64,000 bases of DNA from Dermatemys mawii (taxonomy: Eukaryota > Chordata > Testudines > Dermatemydidae): positions 10,776,127 through 10,840,126 of the forward strand of contig ML677373.1 of assembly GCA_007922305.1 (NCBI GenBank), in the 5' to 3' direction. Position numbers and translations under genes: made by a program. Below are positions 1-11,724 of the stretch, piece after piece (position 1 is the stretch's first letter; each line of letters opens with the position of its first letter). Under the pieces are notes generated by a model. That model did not search any database and was not told the origin of the DNA. It worked only from the letters and a program-made list of their open reading frames with translations.

Positions 1-1689
1 GCCACGCAGGTTATCACAGTGTGCCATTGTGTGATAAGATTATCTCTGAAGAATACAGTTATAGCAATTCAGCACTGCAAGTGGACAGCTCTGTGAATGG
101 AGACAGTTTAGGGCCAGACTCTCAGGGTCGTAACTCAGGAGTCAATGGAGCTATGCTGATTTACACCAGCTGAAGAGCAGGACCTGAGGGTGAAATGCAG
201 CCCTGCACCGTGAGTCACACTGGTGGATTTTTCCCATACTTTTGTGCTACTCTTTTATGGTTAGCATATTACTCCCCCTTCTATTATACCCCGAACTCTA
301 ATGAAGTTAGGAGCAAGCTCTGTAGCCCTATGCACTTCCAGGGCAAGTAACCCAAACTTCTGGAAGTCAGATGGACAATGGAGATCATTTCAGAGAAGAA
401 TACGCAGATGTTCTGGCTACCCCAGCTAGTGGCAGCAGTGGAATATACTGCACCTCTGACTCACTGGGACACTTCCCTGGAACTGAGTCCTAGACACTGC
501 TTGAAACCTTTTGACTTCACTGCAGTTAACCATTTAAATACTGATGTGCTCTGTGGCGCAAAGCACTGAACATATAAATACAACCCCTCCGCCCGACCTA
601 GGTCTTCTGCAGGGGCCAGCATACTCCCTATAGGTTCCCATTGTACTCTGCACTTGCCTGAGAGTCACCCTGCTCGAGGGCCTCCCATAGGAACCAACCT
701 GCTTTCTGTATCTGTATCTCCTCTTCCACCCCATCCTCTTTCTCTTTGATCCCCTTCCTGCCAGAGTTTCCCTTCCCTGGAAGCACTCTCCCCATCTCGG
801 CAACTTGGCAGGATTTTATAATCACCTGATCAGTCTCCATTGGGAGGTACTGAGCAGTCACAGGTGAGGTTGGGCCCTCCTCCCCTTAAAGGGCCAGCCA
901 CCCCAGCACAGGATATCAAGGAATCATAGGTGCTGCACAAAATGTGATGAGTGAGTCTGGAGAAGGAAGGGAGAGGCATGCCACGCACATCCAGCAATTA
1001 GTTCAGAGGTTGGCTGGGAGGCGCACCGCATGAGAGCTAGGCTTTAAAATCATTACTTGGGATTTACCAACATGCACTCACAAGCCACCTCATTAACAAG
1101 CAAACTGGGCTTTTCAGAATCGGGCCCATTGCGTGTGTGACTCCACCAAGCAGTCACACACACAATGAGCCCAATTCTTATCTCCACAAAGTCTCCAGAG
1201 CAATATAAAGGCGCTTCAGTGACAATGAGCATCAGGCCCACTCTTCACTCTTACGCTCTTCTGCATGGCCCAGTTTGTTTCTGTCTCGGCTCCCTCTGAA
1301 GACATTACCAGAAGCGCCCGTGTCCCCTTCTGATTGCTCTACATACACAAGATGCAAGTTACAGGGAAGGAGACTTGTGACTAATTGATTTGGCTTGACG
1401 TTTTCGCTTTCATTCCTGGGAGCTGCAAATTGCAGCTGATGTTATAATACGTTTAACAACCGTCCTATAAGCCACCGGATAATTATGCATGTTTCACCTC
1501 CTGCCTGTCAGGATGCATAAGACATAAGCTAAGAAATTCAATGAGAAATGCAAAGGAGGGGAAAAGAGAAACACCTGCATATAATTGAAATATAGGAGGA
1601 AAAGTAGCCTCTGCTAAGAGGGAGCAACATGACTCAAGGATCTGGAGAGGCTATATGTGAAACAAATGAGCCCATTTTTTTATTTGTAT

Positions 1690-1800
1690 AAAAGTCCTCA
1701 GCCAAGATCAGGGTCCCACAGCGCTAGGTGCTGTACAAACACATAGTAAGAAACAGTCCCTGCCCCAAAGAGCTTATGGCTTAAAGAAACAAGGCATATC
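1690..1800 (+). repeat. Interspersed repeat module (MIR/L2-like, gctgtacaaacacatagtaag type)
   Basis: Contains gctaggtgctgtacaaacac and acagtccctgcc, a module that recurs at about 38045-38120 and 57100-57200. The family name is inferred. Confidence 0.6.
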
Positions 1801-1804
1801 TAAA

Positions 1805-1915
1805 AGATACACTCTAGCTTCAGCAGGAATTAATTCAGGGAAGTCTTAGTGCCTGTGTTGTAACAGGAAGTCAGACTAGAACACAATGGTCCCTTCTGGG
1901 CTTTTAATCTAGGAA
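1805..1915 (+). repeat. CR1 LINE 3' fragment
   Basis: Reads like the turtle CR1 3' end (caggaattaattcagggaag, then gtcagactagaacacaatgg and tcccttctggg). It is similar to the better copy at 43250-43490. Confidence 0.65.
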
Positions 1916-1924
1916 AGCAAACAA

Positions 1925-2060
1925 AGGGTGTCTGGGGAAACAGAGGTCCAGACAGATGAAGTGACTTGCCTGTGGTCACATAGCAGGCCAATAGCAAAGC
2001 CAGGAATAGGACCACATCTCTTGGCACCCAGCCGAGTGCTCTTTCCATTATATGCCGTCT
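1925..2060 (+). repeat. MIR-like SINE fragment
   Basis: Shows the MIR core pattern: ggaaacagaggtccaga, gtgacttgcctgtggtcaca, tagcaggccaatagcaaagc, then a degenerate tail. Confidence 0.6.
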
Positions 2061-3533
2061 CTCTTATGAGATGGCTGATTGCGTCATCTAGGACCCGATC
2101 CCATTTCCACGTAGGTCAACAGAAAATCTCTCACTGACTTTAGTGGGAGCCGGCTCTGGCTCTTGGAGCTGGTGGGTTCACAGATATTTCGATGATCACC
2201 AGTTGAATTGTGAAAATGTCTGAGAATCCCAAGAGTCATATTGGCCTTTAGCACAAATTAATATTTATCCCAAAATTCACAGGGCATGGCATTTTTCTAG
2301 GTTAGTCACCATTCACTAGTCACCATCCATTATTCTCCTGTTCACAGTGTTACCCAGTCAGGAAGCAGCCGCAAATACCCCATCACTAAGCTGATCATTC
2401 ACACCCTGTTAAGGTCCTGATTCTGTGATCTGATTCATGTGTGTGGACTCTGGTATCTGTTCACTGACTTCAGTGGGACTCCACATGGGCAGTAGGGGCC
2501 TCCAGCATGGATCAGATTGTAGGGCCAGGGCCATAGATTGCACAAGCTCTTTGGGTCAGAGGCTGCATTTTAGTATTTGCCTATACAGCCCCTAGCACAA
2601 TGGGACCCCTCTCCGGACTGTGCACGATTGCAGCACATCAGTAACGATCATCAATGGCCCCTGGGTAACCACAGGCTGCCATGTATTTGCATTAACCACT
2701 TGGCAAATACTTACCAGTAACCAACACATCAACAAACACCAGGATCAGTGCTTGAACAATGCAGAACAAGGAGAAAAGGGGCTCGTTCGTGGGCACAATT
2801 CCCGTTCCTGTGGAGAGTGCAGTGGGCTGGAGGAATTATGGTCTAGAGCCATCGAAGGAAGGGAGGGATGCTGAAGATAGCAACTAACAAAGAGAATAAT
2901 CCTAATATTCTGCAGTTCTATAGCACCTTGCATTGCCAATGATCCCCAAGTGCTTTCCAAACTCTGCATCAGATTCTGGCTCCTGCCCTAAATGTTTTGT
3001 GTCCCAGCTCCCGAATCACCAGCCACTCAGCTCATTTCAGTGCCTGGCTGAAGCCCGTACTGTGTCTAATGTGTATTTCAGTTTGTTGGTTGCACAGTGT
3101 TGGTGATACTTTGGGATGCTAAAGAAATGGAAGGTACTAAGGGCTGACTGTGACTTGACCTGAACTCCCCTGCAAAAGCGCAAGGGTGGGGTGAGAATCC
3201 CCTTACACTCCTGCCCCAGCAGTCAATCTGGGCAGGCAGGAGCAAACGGTTCTGTGCTTTCATTGTGCTCAGAGCAGTTGGGCATGGAGCAGGTGGCAAC
3301 TTAGCTCTGCCCCCTGAGAGTGCCAATCAGAACAGCTCAGTTGGTGCAGGGAGCATTGTAATTCCTGACATGGGCCAGGAGCAAAATACTAACCCTTGGA
3401 GCAAGGGAGGGAATTGTGCCTCAGAAGGGTGGCTCTGAGTCCCACCGTGGCCCCAGGGCTACTCCTGGGAAGGTACAGTCTAAAGGCCCAACTGAGCCCC
3501 AAGGTAGGAATTAATTTTTCATAATTATTTATT

Positions 3534-3670
3534 AGTGACAAAGAGTCCTGTGGCACCTTAAAGACTAACTAAAGTATTAGAGAATAAGCTTTCGTGGGGT
3601 ATTAGCCCACGAAAGCTTATTCTCTAATACTTTAGTTAGTCTTTAAGGTACCACAGGACTCTCTGTCACT
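3534..3670. repeat. Long inverted repeat (65-base arms, 7-base loop)
   Basis: Arms 3534-3598 and 3606-3670 are reverse complements with two mismatches that I can count. The loop is gtattag. The first arm overlaps the left target duplication by three bases. A transcript through here would form a long hairpin. Confidence 0.95.
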
Positions 3671-3702
3671 TCTGCAATTCCAGACTAACACGACTACCCC
3701 TC
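3537..3702 (-). repeat. SINE-like element with a foldback tail, flanked by a 15-base target duplication
   Basis: Element on the minus strand. Its head near 3702 reads aggggtagtcgtgttagtct, a motif I associate with an abundant turtle SINE. It is followed by a module with gtggcaccttaaagactaac and ataagctttcgtggg. The same taattatttattagt occurs on both sides (3522-3536 and 3703-3717), as expected of LINE-driven insertion. Instead of a normal 3' tail the element runs into an inverted copy of its own body, giving arms 3534-3598 and 3606-3670. Confidence 0.85.
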
Positions 3703-6561
3703 TAATTATTTATTAGTATCATGTGTTATTAACCCTATGTATTCTATTCAGTTTTCCATTGCCCATATCAGCAAAGGCTTTTCTAAGCATCCCTCAGATC
3801 CTCCGCCCAGCCCAGCCCAGAAGTGACAGCGGGGAAGTTTCTAGAAAGGGCTAGAAAACACAGAAGTGGCTTGCTGGCTCCACTCAATCCAGCGGTTTGC
3901 TCTTGGCTTTTATACGTGACAAGAGGGAAGCTTTCTCGAACTTCTGGCTGCATAATGCCAGCCCTGCAGCAAATTCAGAGAGGGACAGGAAATATTTATT
4001 TCAGAGCCGCTGCTCAGAGAAGCTGCTTGCAACAGCTCGAGCAGACCCAGGGGTGCCAGAAAATGGAGTCCTGGCAGAGAAAATGACTGCCAAAGGGGAG
4101 GGGTTCCCCCTCCTGGCAGGGATGATGACAAGGAGAGCTAACTGCTCTGCATGGGCTAGAGATAAATTATAACGTGCAGACAGACACAGGATTCTCTTGG
4201 CCATTGCCTTGGACTAGGAGAGGGTACGTTGTTCTCTCACCAGGGACACTCACAATAGTTACCCTGGCTGAGCCACAGGCTGTGGGCTGAGCCTCAGAGA
4301 ATGCTGTGTGTGCAAGAGGGAAGGGGTCTGCGGCACATTAGTCCTCCTCTCTTTGCCTGTCAGAGTGTTTGTGGTGAGGGGGAGTGTTCCAGCGGCCACG
4401 GGCCCCTGCCACACAGAGGTGTGGAGCTTGGAGATCCCTGACCCAGGTCAGGTAAGGGGCAGCAGACACTAAACCTCAGTCTCTTTGCAGCCCCGCTGTG
4501 CTGCAGGGAGCTCTGCTGCCCATGTCCCTTTCCCCAACATGGGGATATGCCTGCTGTCTCTCTGCTATGGAAGTGTTATATCCAACCTGCGGTCCCAGGG
4601 CAATCCTGATCTGATCTCTCCTTCCCTCACACCGGTGCTCTTGCTAAATCTGGGAGGTTTTTTCTCTAACATCTCCAGTGTCCATCCCTCCCACCCCCAG
4701 CGCCAATGCCCCTGGCCATGCTCCAATCACCCCTCGCCTGACAACTCTAAATCCTCCCAGACCTCCCTCCTGCCCTGCTTCTGAGATGCTGTGGGGAAAA
4801 CCAGCTGCTTGGGCCCTGTCCTGCCCCTACACTGATCCCTTCCCTGGCTTCCTCCCTGCTCCTCCTCTGCTCCATTGAGGCAATCTGCACTCACAGCGCA
4901 CATGCCTGGAGCAGCCCCTGTGCATTGACAGCCCCTGGGTATTGTAAAGGGTGTGCAGGGGGGAAAGGCTCCTTGTGATCGTACGTGCGCAAACCCTGTG
5001 CACAAGACACACTGTGCACAACCCAGCACTTAGCTTGAAGTGTTTCTGGGTAGAGGCCTTGTCATGATCCTGCCTTCATACCTGTCTGCAATGCACTAGA
5101 CAAAGAACCAACAGTTTAATTAACTGACATGAGTAGAAATCATTCATTATAATGCTAATTAATATGCTGTTTCCTGAGAAAGCTCAGCCTGCACCTTGGC
5201 TCCTAACTAACAGCATGAAGCTGCCTTTCTAGACCCCTTTGGATTTTACATGAACAACCCATTCCCAAGGACAGCAATTATCTCCGTCCTTTCGGCCCAC
5301 TGGACGGGAGCAAGGAATTGCCTGAAATATCCTCCGGGCTTGACGCACAGTGTCCTGGGGAAACAGCACTCTGCAGGAGCCAGTGTCTGGAACGCTGCTG
5401 GCACCCGCGTGTGCAGTCCCCTGCACGTGCACGTCCCTGTGCAGTGACAGACTTGCACTCACTGGGATCCTGCCTGTGGTGCCGTTCTTAGAGAGCCCCC
5501 TGCTGGAGAAGCCATCCAGTGGTGTTTACACTTGCCTTGGAACATATGCCCTGAATGTCCAGGCCAGAGGAGAGAAGCTGTGCTGGAAAGGGGAGACCGA
5601 AAGGTGACAAGCTCGTGCAACAAATCAGCCTGAGGAAGAAGATAAAGGATGTGGGTCAAGACCAAGTTCCTTTTTGACTTGGCCGCCCCACAATAAAACC
5701 CATTCAGAGGCAGCAGTCCCACTTACAAGCAGTATTCTGCCACAGAGAACAAGGCCATGCACTTTTGCAGCCAGAATCCAGGAGTTCTGTGATCCCAAGC
5801 CCAGCGAGATGGGGAACCCCATCCTGGCTGACTGGTAGCTGTTCTTCATTCAGAGGCGTCTCAGGGGAGGCACTAGAGTCAGTTTAGAACAGGGGATTTT
5901 GTCAGTGCTAATGGATGTCTAAGCCACCGGGCTCTGTAGAATGGCAAAAAGTGATGGATTACAGTGTCCGCTGCTCTGTCTGAGTCCCTCGCTGATGAAA
6001 ACAAACTTCTTTTAAACCCCACCAGGACTCAGCTCGCTGTTTCCTGTCATTACCCATAAGAGCAAGCTCTTCATTACGAAAAATATTGGCATTAACTTCA
6101 ATCACTCTTGAGTACACATATATTCTTTAGGAGGATGATTTAGCACAGCACAGAGTACTCCTGGTAACCTGAAGATTTCGTGACCCATGCACGCTTCTTT
6201 GAAAAGCCGCTGGGCTTTGCAGGATTATTATTTTTTAAGATAATTAGTCGGGAGCGAACTCTGTTTGTTAATTCTGAATGCTACATTATTTCTACCCTTC
6301 CCCCCGCCCCAAGGAACTTTTCACCGTGGATTGTTTTGCAGTGGATGCTGGCTTAGCATGGCCCACATCCTGATTGGTCAATGCAGTGACTTTAGAGGTT
6401 GCTTGTTTTTGCCTCTTTCCTCTGCATCACCCCTGCATTTATCATATATTCACCGGATTCACCGTGCGAGTCCAGGCCGCTTTGAAGGGGGGAACATTGA
6501 GATGTTCTATGGAGCAGTTCTCCAAAGGGCCGACTAATGATGCAGCTGCATCAGTGGTGAT

Positions 6562-6920
6562 TAGAGCTGGGTGAATAATTGATTTTCTGGTTCGGTGGCA
6601 CTTCCAAAAAAAGTTGGGGGAAAAAAATGAAGATTGAATCTGCAACTTTTTGGAATTTTCAGTGAATTGAAGAAAGGCGGTACCGGGTCTGTTCCCAAGT
6701 GAGAAACTGAAACCTGCATCTCCCAGCGTCCAGGTGAGTGCCCTTACTGATGGATTATAAGTGGAGAGGAGAGGGTGGGAGGGAGGCAGCACAACAGCAC
6801 CCCCCTCCACTACCTATTCTGGCTGTTTTGTGAATGGCCAAAACTATTTGTGTCAAACTCAATGGAAACTGCATTCCTCATAGAATACATGATTTGTGAG
6901 AAAAATTTCGCCCAGCTCTA
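6562..6920. mobile_element. Non-autonomous TIR element with 5-base duplication (gtgat)
   Basis: The ends are tagagctggg and its complement cccagctcta, flanked by gtgat on both sides (6557-6561 and 6921-6925). Inner ends are also similar (gggtgaataatt against gaaaaatttcgccc). There is no coding capacity. A diverged relative lies at about 27181-27484. Confidence 0.75.
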
Positions 6921-8054
6921 GTGATATATATATGATGCTAGAACCCCATGTCCCTCCCCAGCCCTCTTTGCAAAGATCACATTTCCTCACTCCCAGTAAA
7001 CATGCAGGACAAATGAATTGCAAACACTGAGACAGAGTGGCTCAAGAGAATGTCTCAGAGCAGAAGATCAACTGGTTCTTGCAAAACAAATGGATCCTAG
7101 GTAACAAAAGTTGTGAGGCCCCATCACTTGAGTAATTTGAAATTATACTGCACAAAGCCCTACATAATCTACTACAAAGAACAAGCTGATGTTTGTGGAG
7201 TGGCCAAGCTACATGAATTAATAGCTCTTTTCCATCTCTAATGTCTACTGGCCTGATTTCAGAAGACACTTCGGTCACTTGGTGCCGCTGACCAGCCAGA
7301 AGACCCCTTGAGTGAAATCTGATGGGCCCAATTCTTGTTTACACTATGGCCTCTTTATGCCACTCTGGCATAAATGGCATTTACTTTTTAAAGCCCCTTA
7401 AAAGATAATGATCCCTGGCATGCTCAGAAAACATTCCTGCTGCTGTCACAGATCTCCATTCTCATCACTCCAATACAAGGCCCGTCCAAAGGGGTGGCCC
7501 AGTGCTTTGAAGCAGTAACTCTGACCTGGCAGTGTTGTGTGGTGGGCTTGTGAAGTTTTCAGCCTACTCTGTGTCTTCGGTTTGCCATCTCTTTGCCATG
7601 CTGGTGTTCCTTACCCCGCTCCATGTCAAACATGCCTCTCATCGACTCATGATGAGTCCAGAAGGGGAGGCCTCTTCTCAGGCTGCTGGCAATTCTACTA
7701 CTAAACATGGGGTGGAGGGGAGGGGGCAGATGTAGAAGTGAATGCAAACTCTTTGGGGCCTTTCTACATGGAAGCTGAGAGTGAAAGACTGATGTTATTG
7801 CCCAGACATGAAACTGACTCAGACAACATCTGGGTTATGGAGTCTGAATAGTGCAGTAACGGTGGAAAACTTCCAAAGGTGGGATTTCAGATCTGCTCAG
7901 CATTGTCTAACTCTGCTCCCATCCAAGTCAGCAGGAGCCTTACAGTGGTCTCCAAGGGGAGAATGTAATAAGACTTTTGAAAATCCCACCCACACAGCTA
8001 CTAGAGGAGTCTTATCCAGACCCCCAGAGTTCCCGCTCTGACACAGAATGTTAA

Positions 8055-8710
8055 TAGATTGGTGAGGCATGATTTCACTTTACAAAAGTCCGTTCACATT
8101 TCCCCAGTTTATCATGTTCATCTATGTGTCTGATAATCCTATTCTTTACTATAGTTTCAACCAATATGCCCGGTACTGAAGTTAGGCTTACTGACCTGTA
8201 ATTGCCAGAATCCGATCTGGAGCCTTTTTAAAAAATTAGCATTACTTTAGCTATTCACAAGTCATCTGGTACAGAGGCTGATTTAAGCCATCGGTTACAT
8301 ACCACAGTGAGTAGTTCTGCAATTTCATGTCTGAGTTCCTTCAGAACTCTTGAGTGAATCCCATCTGCTCCTGATGACCTATTACTATTTAATTTATCAA
8401 TTTGTTCCAAAACCTCCTCTACTGACCTCTCAATCTCGGACAGTTCCTCAGATTTGTCACCTAAAAAGAATGGCTCAGGAGTGGGGATCTCCCCCATAAC
8501 TCCTACAGTGAAGACTGACGCAAAGAAAACATTTAGCTTCTCCGCAACAGCCTTCTCTACCTTGCATGCTCCTTTGCACCTCAATCGTCCAGTGGCCCCA
8601 CTGACTCTTTGGCCGGCTTCCTGCTTCTCATGTACTTAAAAATTCTTTTCAAAGATCCTTTTGCAGCTGTTCACCTTGCTTTGCCCTTGAGCTTCTTGTG
8701 CTATTTTTGA
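8055..8710 (-). pseudogene. CR1 LINE reverse transcriptase fragment, inactivated
   Basis: On the minus strand, 8584-8255 translates to the N-terminal reverse transcriptase region of a CR1 element: LNVFFASVFT, PEPFFLGDKSEEL, EVLEQIDKLNSN and GADGIHSRVLKEL. Past a stop near 8254 the same frame resumes with matches such as GNYRSVSLTSVPG, interrupted by another stop. The copy is truncated and dead. In intact CR1 this encodes the enzyme that copies the element's RNA at the target site. Confidence 0.88.
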
Positions 8711-8756
8711 CAGCTCACACCAGCTGCCGTGCTCTCCTCCTTCAGCAGGAAGAAGG

Positions 8757-8780
8757 GGAAGGAAGGAAGGAAGGAAGGAA
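8757..8780. repeat. (GGAA)n microsatellite
   Basis: Uninterrupted ggaa repeats, about six units. Confidence 0.95.
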
Positions 8781-9173
8781 TGGGCTTAACGAGCATGGAG
8801 CTACTGCCTTTAAAACAATGCCAGTAAAGTCACTGGCTCCGCGAACTGGAACTGAAATGGCCATGGCACAGTGGGAGGAATAAGCCGGCCTGCAGCACAC
8901 CTGCATCCTACAGCCGCTCTAACACCGGCTATTCTAGGGGCTTTGTTCAGAAAGATTCTAATTGCGAATGAAATCGGAGTCTGGAACAACCAAAGCGGGA
9001 CTTTCCTGTGTTCTCCTGGGACAGACCCCTGTTGAGCTTCATCTCCCAGGGCCTCCCAAGAGGTCTGGCCAGAATCTTCCCCCAGCATGAGGTTAATTCA
9101 GAAACCATAAAAAGCCTCATTCGCCTCTCCTATACACTGATTTTACACCAATGTAACCCAACCAGCTTCAGTG

Positions 9174-9219
9174 GAGTTACTCCTGATTTACACGAGTATG
9201 AGTTACTCCTGATTTACAC
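9174..9219. repeat. Tandem duplication of a 20-base segment
   Basis: gagttactcctgatttacac occurs at 9174-9193 and 9200-9219, a 26-base period, inside a stretch related to other ctgatttacacc-type fragments in the window (for example 150-175). Confidence 0.9.
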
Positions 9220-10129
9220 CTGGACCATAGTGTGTCTGCTCTACACACCTCTGTGCCCTAACCCCTGCTCTCCTCTCCTGCTATTTGAAGGACATGATGC
9301 AGGGCTGGTGCTTGAAGGAGGAGTGGCTAGTTCCTGGGAGTGAACGCGGAGCAAGCCTGAGCCTCTTACATAACCAGACTCACAAGGGTGACCCTTGGTC
9401 AGAGGCTGGCTCCTCTGCCCAGTGCAGGCGGAGGGCAGGGGAAAGTGAGAGAAGAGGAGATCTGGCATGGCAGGGAGTTGCTCATCAAGAGCCATAGGGA
9501 CCAATGATTAGTGCTAGGGTAATACAAGGGGCAGATCCTCAGCTGGTATAAATGTTGGCAAAGCTCACCAGGAGTCTGACCCAGGAGTGTACAAGAAAGT
9601 GCCCCTTTGGTTTACTCCATTGGAGCTATGACCATTTACATCAATTGAGGATCTGCCTCTGGATGTCTCCAGCCTTGTCAACACTGGGGATATCAATCAC
9701 TGGTGCCCAGACTAGAGTTGCCAGCTCTCCAGATTGTCCTGGAATCTCCAGGAATTAAAGATGAATCTTTAATTAAAAACTATGTCATGTGATGGAACCT
9801 CCAGGAATATGTCCAACCACAGTTGGCACCCCTACACCAGTCGTGGTGCAACTGTATCAGTGGAAAGCCCTCGTGCAAACGACTATAAACTGGGATTTGC
9901 AATGCAGCTGCTCACCCCTGCTGGAAGCCAGGATGAAGTGCAGCAGTGCAAATCATGGCTTTGCTTGTCTGCACTAAGGGTTTACAGCACTGAAATCAGG
10001 GGAATTCCCAGGCAAGGCCTACGTCAGCACATGTAGCGTCATGCTCTGTAGAGTCTTTCATCCGACAACCTCACAAGTCTTCACTGAGCCTCACGATGCC
10101 CACATGACGGTGGTAGAGAGTACAGTAGC

Positions 10130-10265
10130 TATTTTACATATGGAGAAACAGAGGCACAAAGAGCTGGAAGCAAATGGACTCCAAGATAACACAATACATC
10201 TGTGATAGCTGAGAATAAAACCCCGGAGCCCTGACTCCTCATCCTCCAAACTACACAGCTTTCCA
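10130..10265 (+). repeat. MIR-like SINE fragment
   Basis: Pattern of ggagaaacagaggcacaaag, then a degenerate core and a tail with gagccctgactcctcatc. This is an old and diverged copy. Confidence 0.55.
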
Positions 10266-10551
10266 GAAGGGTGACAGGCGATGACAGAGAGGCCTGAATG
10301 TGAGGACAATGGGAAGACAAAGTGAAGCATCTGGCTGCTACAGATCTCACACAGCAATCCGAACAGCCACAACCTAATGGGTCAAACTAACCCTTGGACA
10401 CTTGGAGGTACAGCCTTCCTGTTCAAAGTGCCAAGGCAGCATGGATTATTACACACACATAACAGCCCCTCAGACAACGCCAGCCTGCTCCCAGAGGGGC
10501 TCCCGCTTTACTGGCTGGGACCATTTCTTTGGGCATCAACATGGCACTTAC

Positions 10552-10721
10552 CTCTGCAGCTCTTTCAAAGAAACCGTGACTTTCAGGCTGTGTCCCAGAA
10601 CGAAGAGGGCAGCTAAGATATCTGCCCACTGGACCATCTCGCCCAGAGGTCCCCCCTTCAGCACCCTGGGGCTGAAAACATCCCCTGACTCCTCCGTCAG
10701 GAAGCCAATGTGAACCAAGAT
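10552..10721 (-). CDS. MGAT5B: MGAT5B internal coding exon (start of Rossmann-like catalytic part); last exon in window
   Basis: A 170-base exon of 56 codons plus AG of a split Ser or Arg codon. Seen: ILVHIGFLTEESGDVFSPRV, then GGPLGEMVQWADIL, VLGH and SLKELQ. VLVHIGFLT and GGPLGE(L/M)VQW(A/S)D are hallmarks of GT18 enzymes. The variant SPRVLKGGPLGEMVQWAD points to MGAT5B rather than MGAT5. The acceptor is TCTCTCTAG and the donor GTAAGT (10546-10551). In human MGAT5B the next residues lead into FDLIYTDYHG, but I found no such exon down to position 1. The rest of the catalytic domain must therefore lie beyond the window. No frameshift or stop is seen in any of the six exons, so the gene appears intact here. 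Confidence 0.96.
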
Positions 10722-11559
10722 CTAGAGAGAGAAGGAGAGAGGATGATGCTCTTGTGGCCCAGGCCGGGTGGAATGTGACTGTGTAGGCAGCACTCAGACT
10801 GAGGACAGTGTGCAATGGAAACTACGCAGGGAGCCACACTCTAAGGTCCTCACTCGGGTTTTACCCAGTTTTCATTCATGCAAAACTCTCAGGTGGACTC
10901 TTCCAAACTTGGGTGCCCAACTAAATCCATGTGTTGGCATCAAAGCAAAAAACCTGCACTTCAGAGGTGGCCAGCTCCTACTGACTGCATGGATTTCAAT
11001 GGGCATTGTGGGTGCTCAGCACCGGTCAGGATCAGGACCAATGACTGCAGTGGGAGTTTTGCCTGAGTGATGAATGAGAATGTGCTTCAGCATTTGGCCC
11101 ATGGACTTTAGGGTCGGTGACTGACTTATACAAGGAACAAGAAGCCTTGGAATTGTCTGGCTTTATGCTCAGCCTAGCGCAGGTGGCTGGACTGCTGACC
11201 TGGTCTGCACTTCCCCATGAATGACACCTGTAGCCATCTCCCCAGCAATCTCTGAAGGCACAAGCCATATGTGGCTACTGAGTCCATAGCAGCCACTCAG
11301 TCCTGCTTTCAGCTCAGCAGAAGCTGGGGGTTGAGGTGTTCTGAAAGTAGTTAGGAGACTTGCACATGATCCAGCCAAACTCATTTTCCCAGTGGACACA
11401 GGCTAGATGTGAAGGGGATTTCTGTACATTAAAGTGCCCTTTCCCAGCTCATTCTGCACAGCTTCCAATTTACTGCCATACAGTTAGTGCAACTGGTTGT
11501 GGAGGCAAATGCAAAGGACACGTCAGCCCATGATAATTCTCTCTACATTCATCTTTCAC
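10722..11559 (-). other. MGAT5B: MGAT5B intron, 838 bases
   Basis: Short intron between the exons at 11560-11724 and 10552-10721. It starts GTGAAA and ends CTCTCTAG on the minus strand. I see no further feature in it. Confidence 0.85.
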
Positions 11560-11724
11560 CTGTTTTTGATCCCTCCGTCTACCCTTCAGTTTCTGTGCCA
11601 GGCTACGGGTCGCCAGAAGCCACTGTGAGGCCAAGTGCCGGACTCTCTTCTTCATGAAGATCAAGGATTCCTTGCCACTCCCAATCAGCTCAAGGAGGTA
11701 AGAGAGACTGCTCCGAAAAGCTGC
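11560..11724 (-). CDS. MGAT5B: MGAT5B internal coding exon (basic helical segment)
   Basis: A 165-base exon of 55 codons, phase 0 at both ends. Seen: AAFRSSLSYLLELIGSGKES, LIFMKKRVRHLASQW and SLAQKLKGRRRDQKQ. It matches the MGAT5B segment that contains FMKKR and ends RDQKQ just before ILVHIGF. The segment is rich in Arg and Lys and predicted mostly helical. The acceptor is CTCCCTAG and the donor GTGAAA (11554-11559), a weaker but acceptable donor. Only 838 bases of intron separate it from the next exon at 10552-10721. Confidence 0.95.

Larger units (their letters stand above)
1..10551 (-). other. MGAT5B: MGAT5B intron downstream of the last visible exon (truncated by window)
   Basis: More than 10.5 kb of non-coding sequence on the 3' side of the gene. 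It contains a foldback SINE (3537-3702), a TIR element with a 5-base duplication (6562-6920) and a CR1 reverse transcriptase relic (8055-8710). MIR-like fragments, short CR1 scraps and a GGAA microsatellite (8757-8780) are also present. Stretches such as 3720-6000 and 6930-8050 show nothing I can name. 1340-1560 and 6000-6260 are unique, AT-rich and compositionally conserved-looking. Confidence 0.8.

Noticed and set aside
8255..8584. Open frame with clear reverse transcriptase similarity as a possible gene
   Set aside because: It is a truncated CR1 copy; in-frame stops follow immediately where the conserved region continues.
10423..10815. 130-codon minus-strand frame overlapping an MGAT5B exon
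   Set aside because: It is in a different frame from the exon, whose frame is fixed by family similarity and splice phase.
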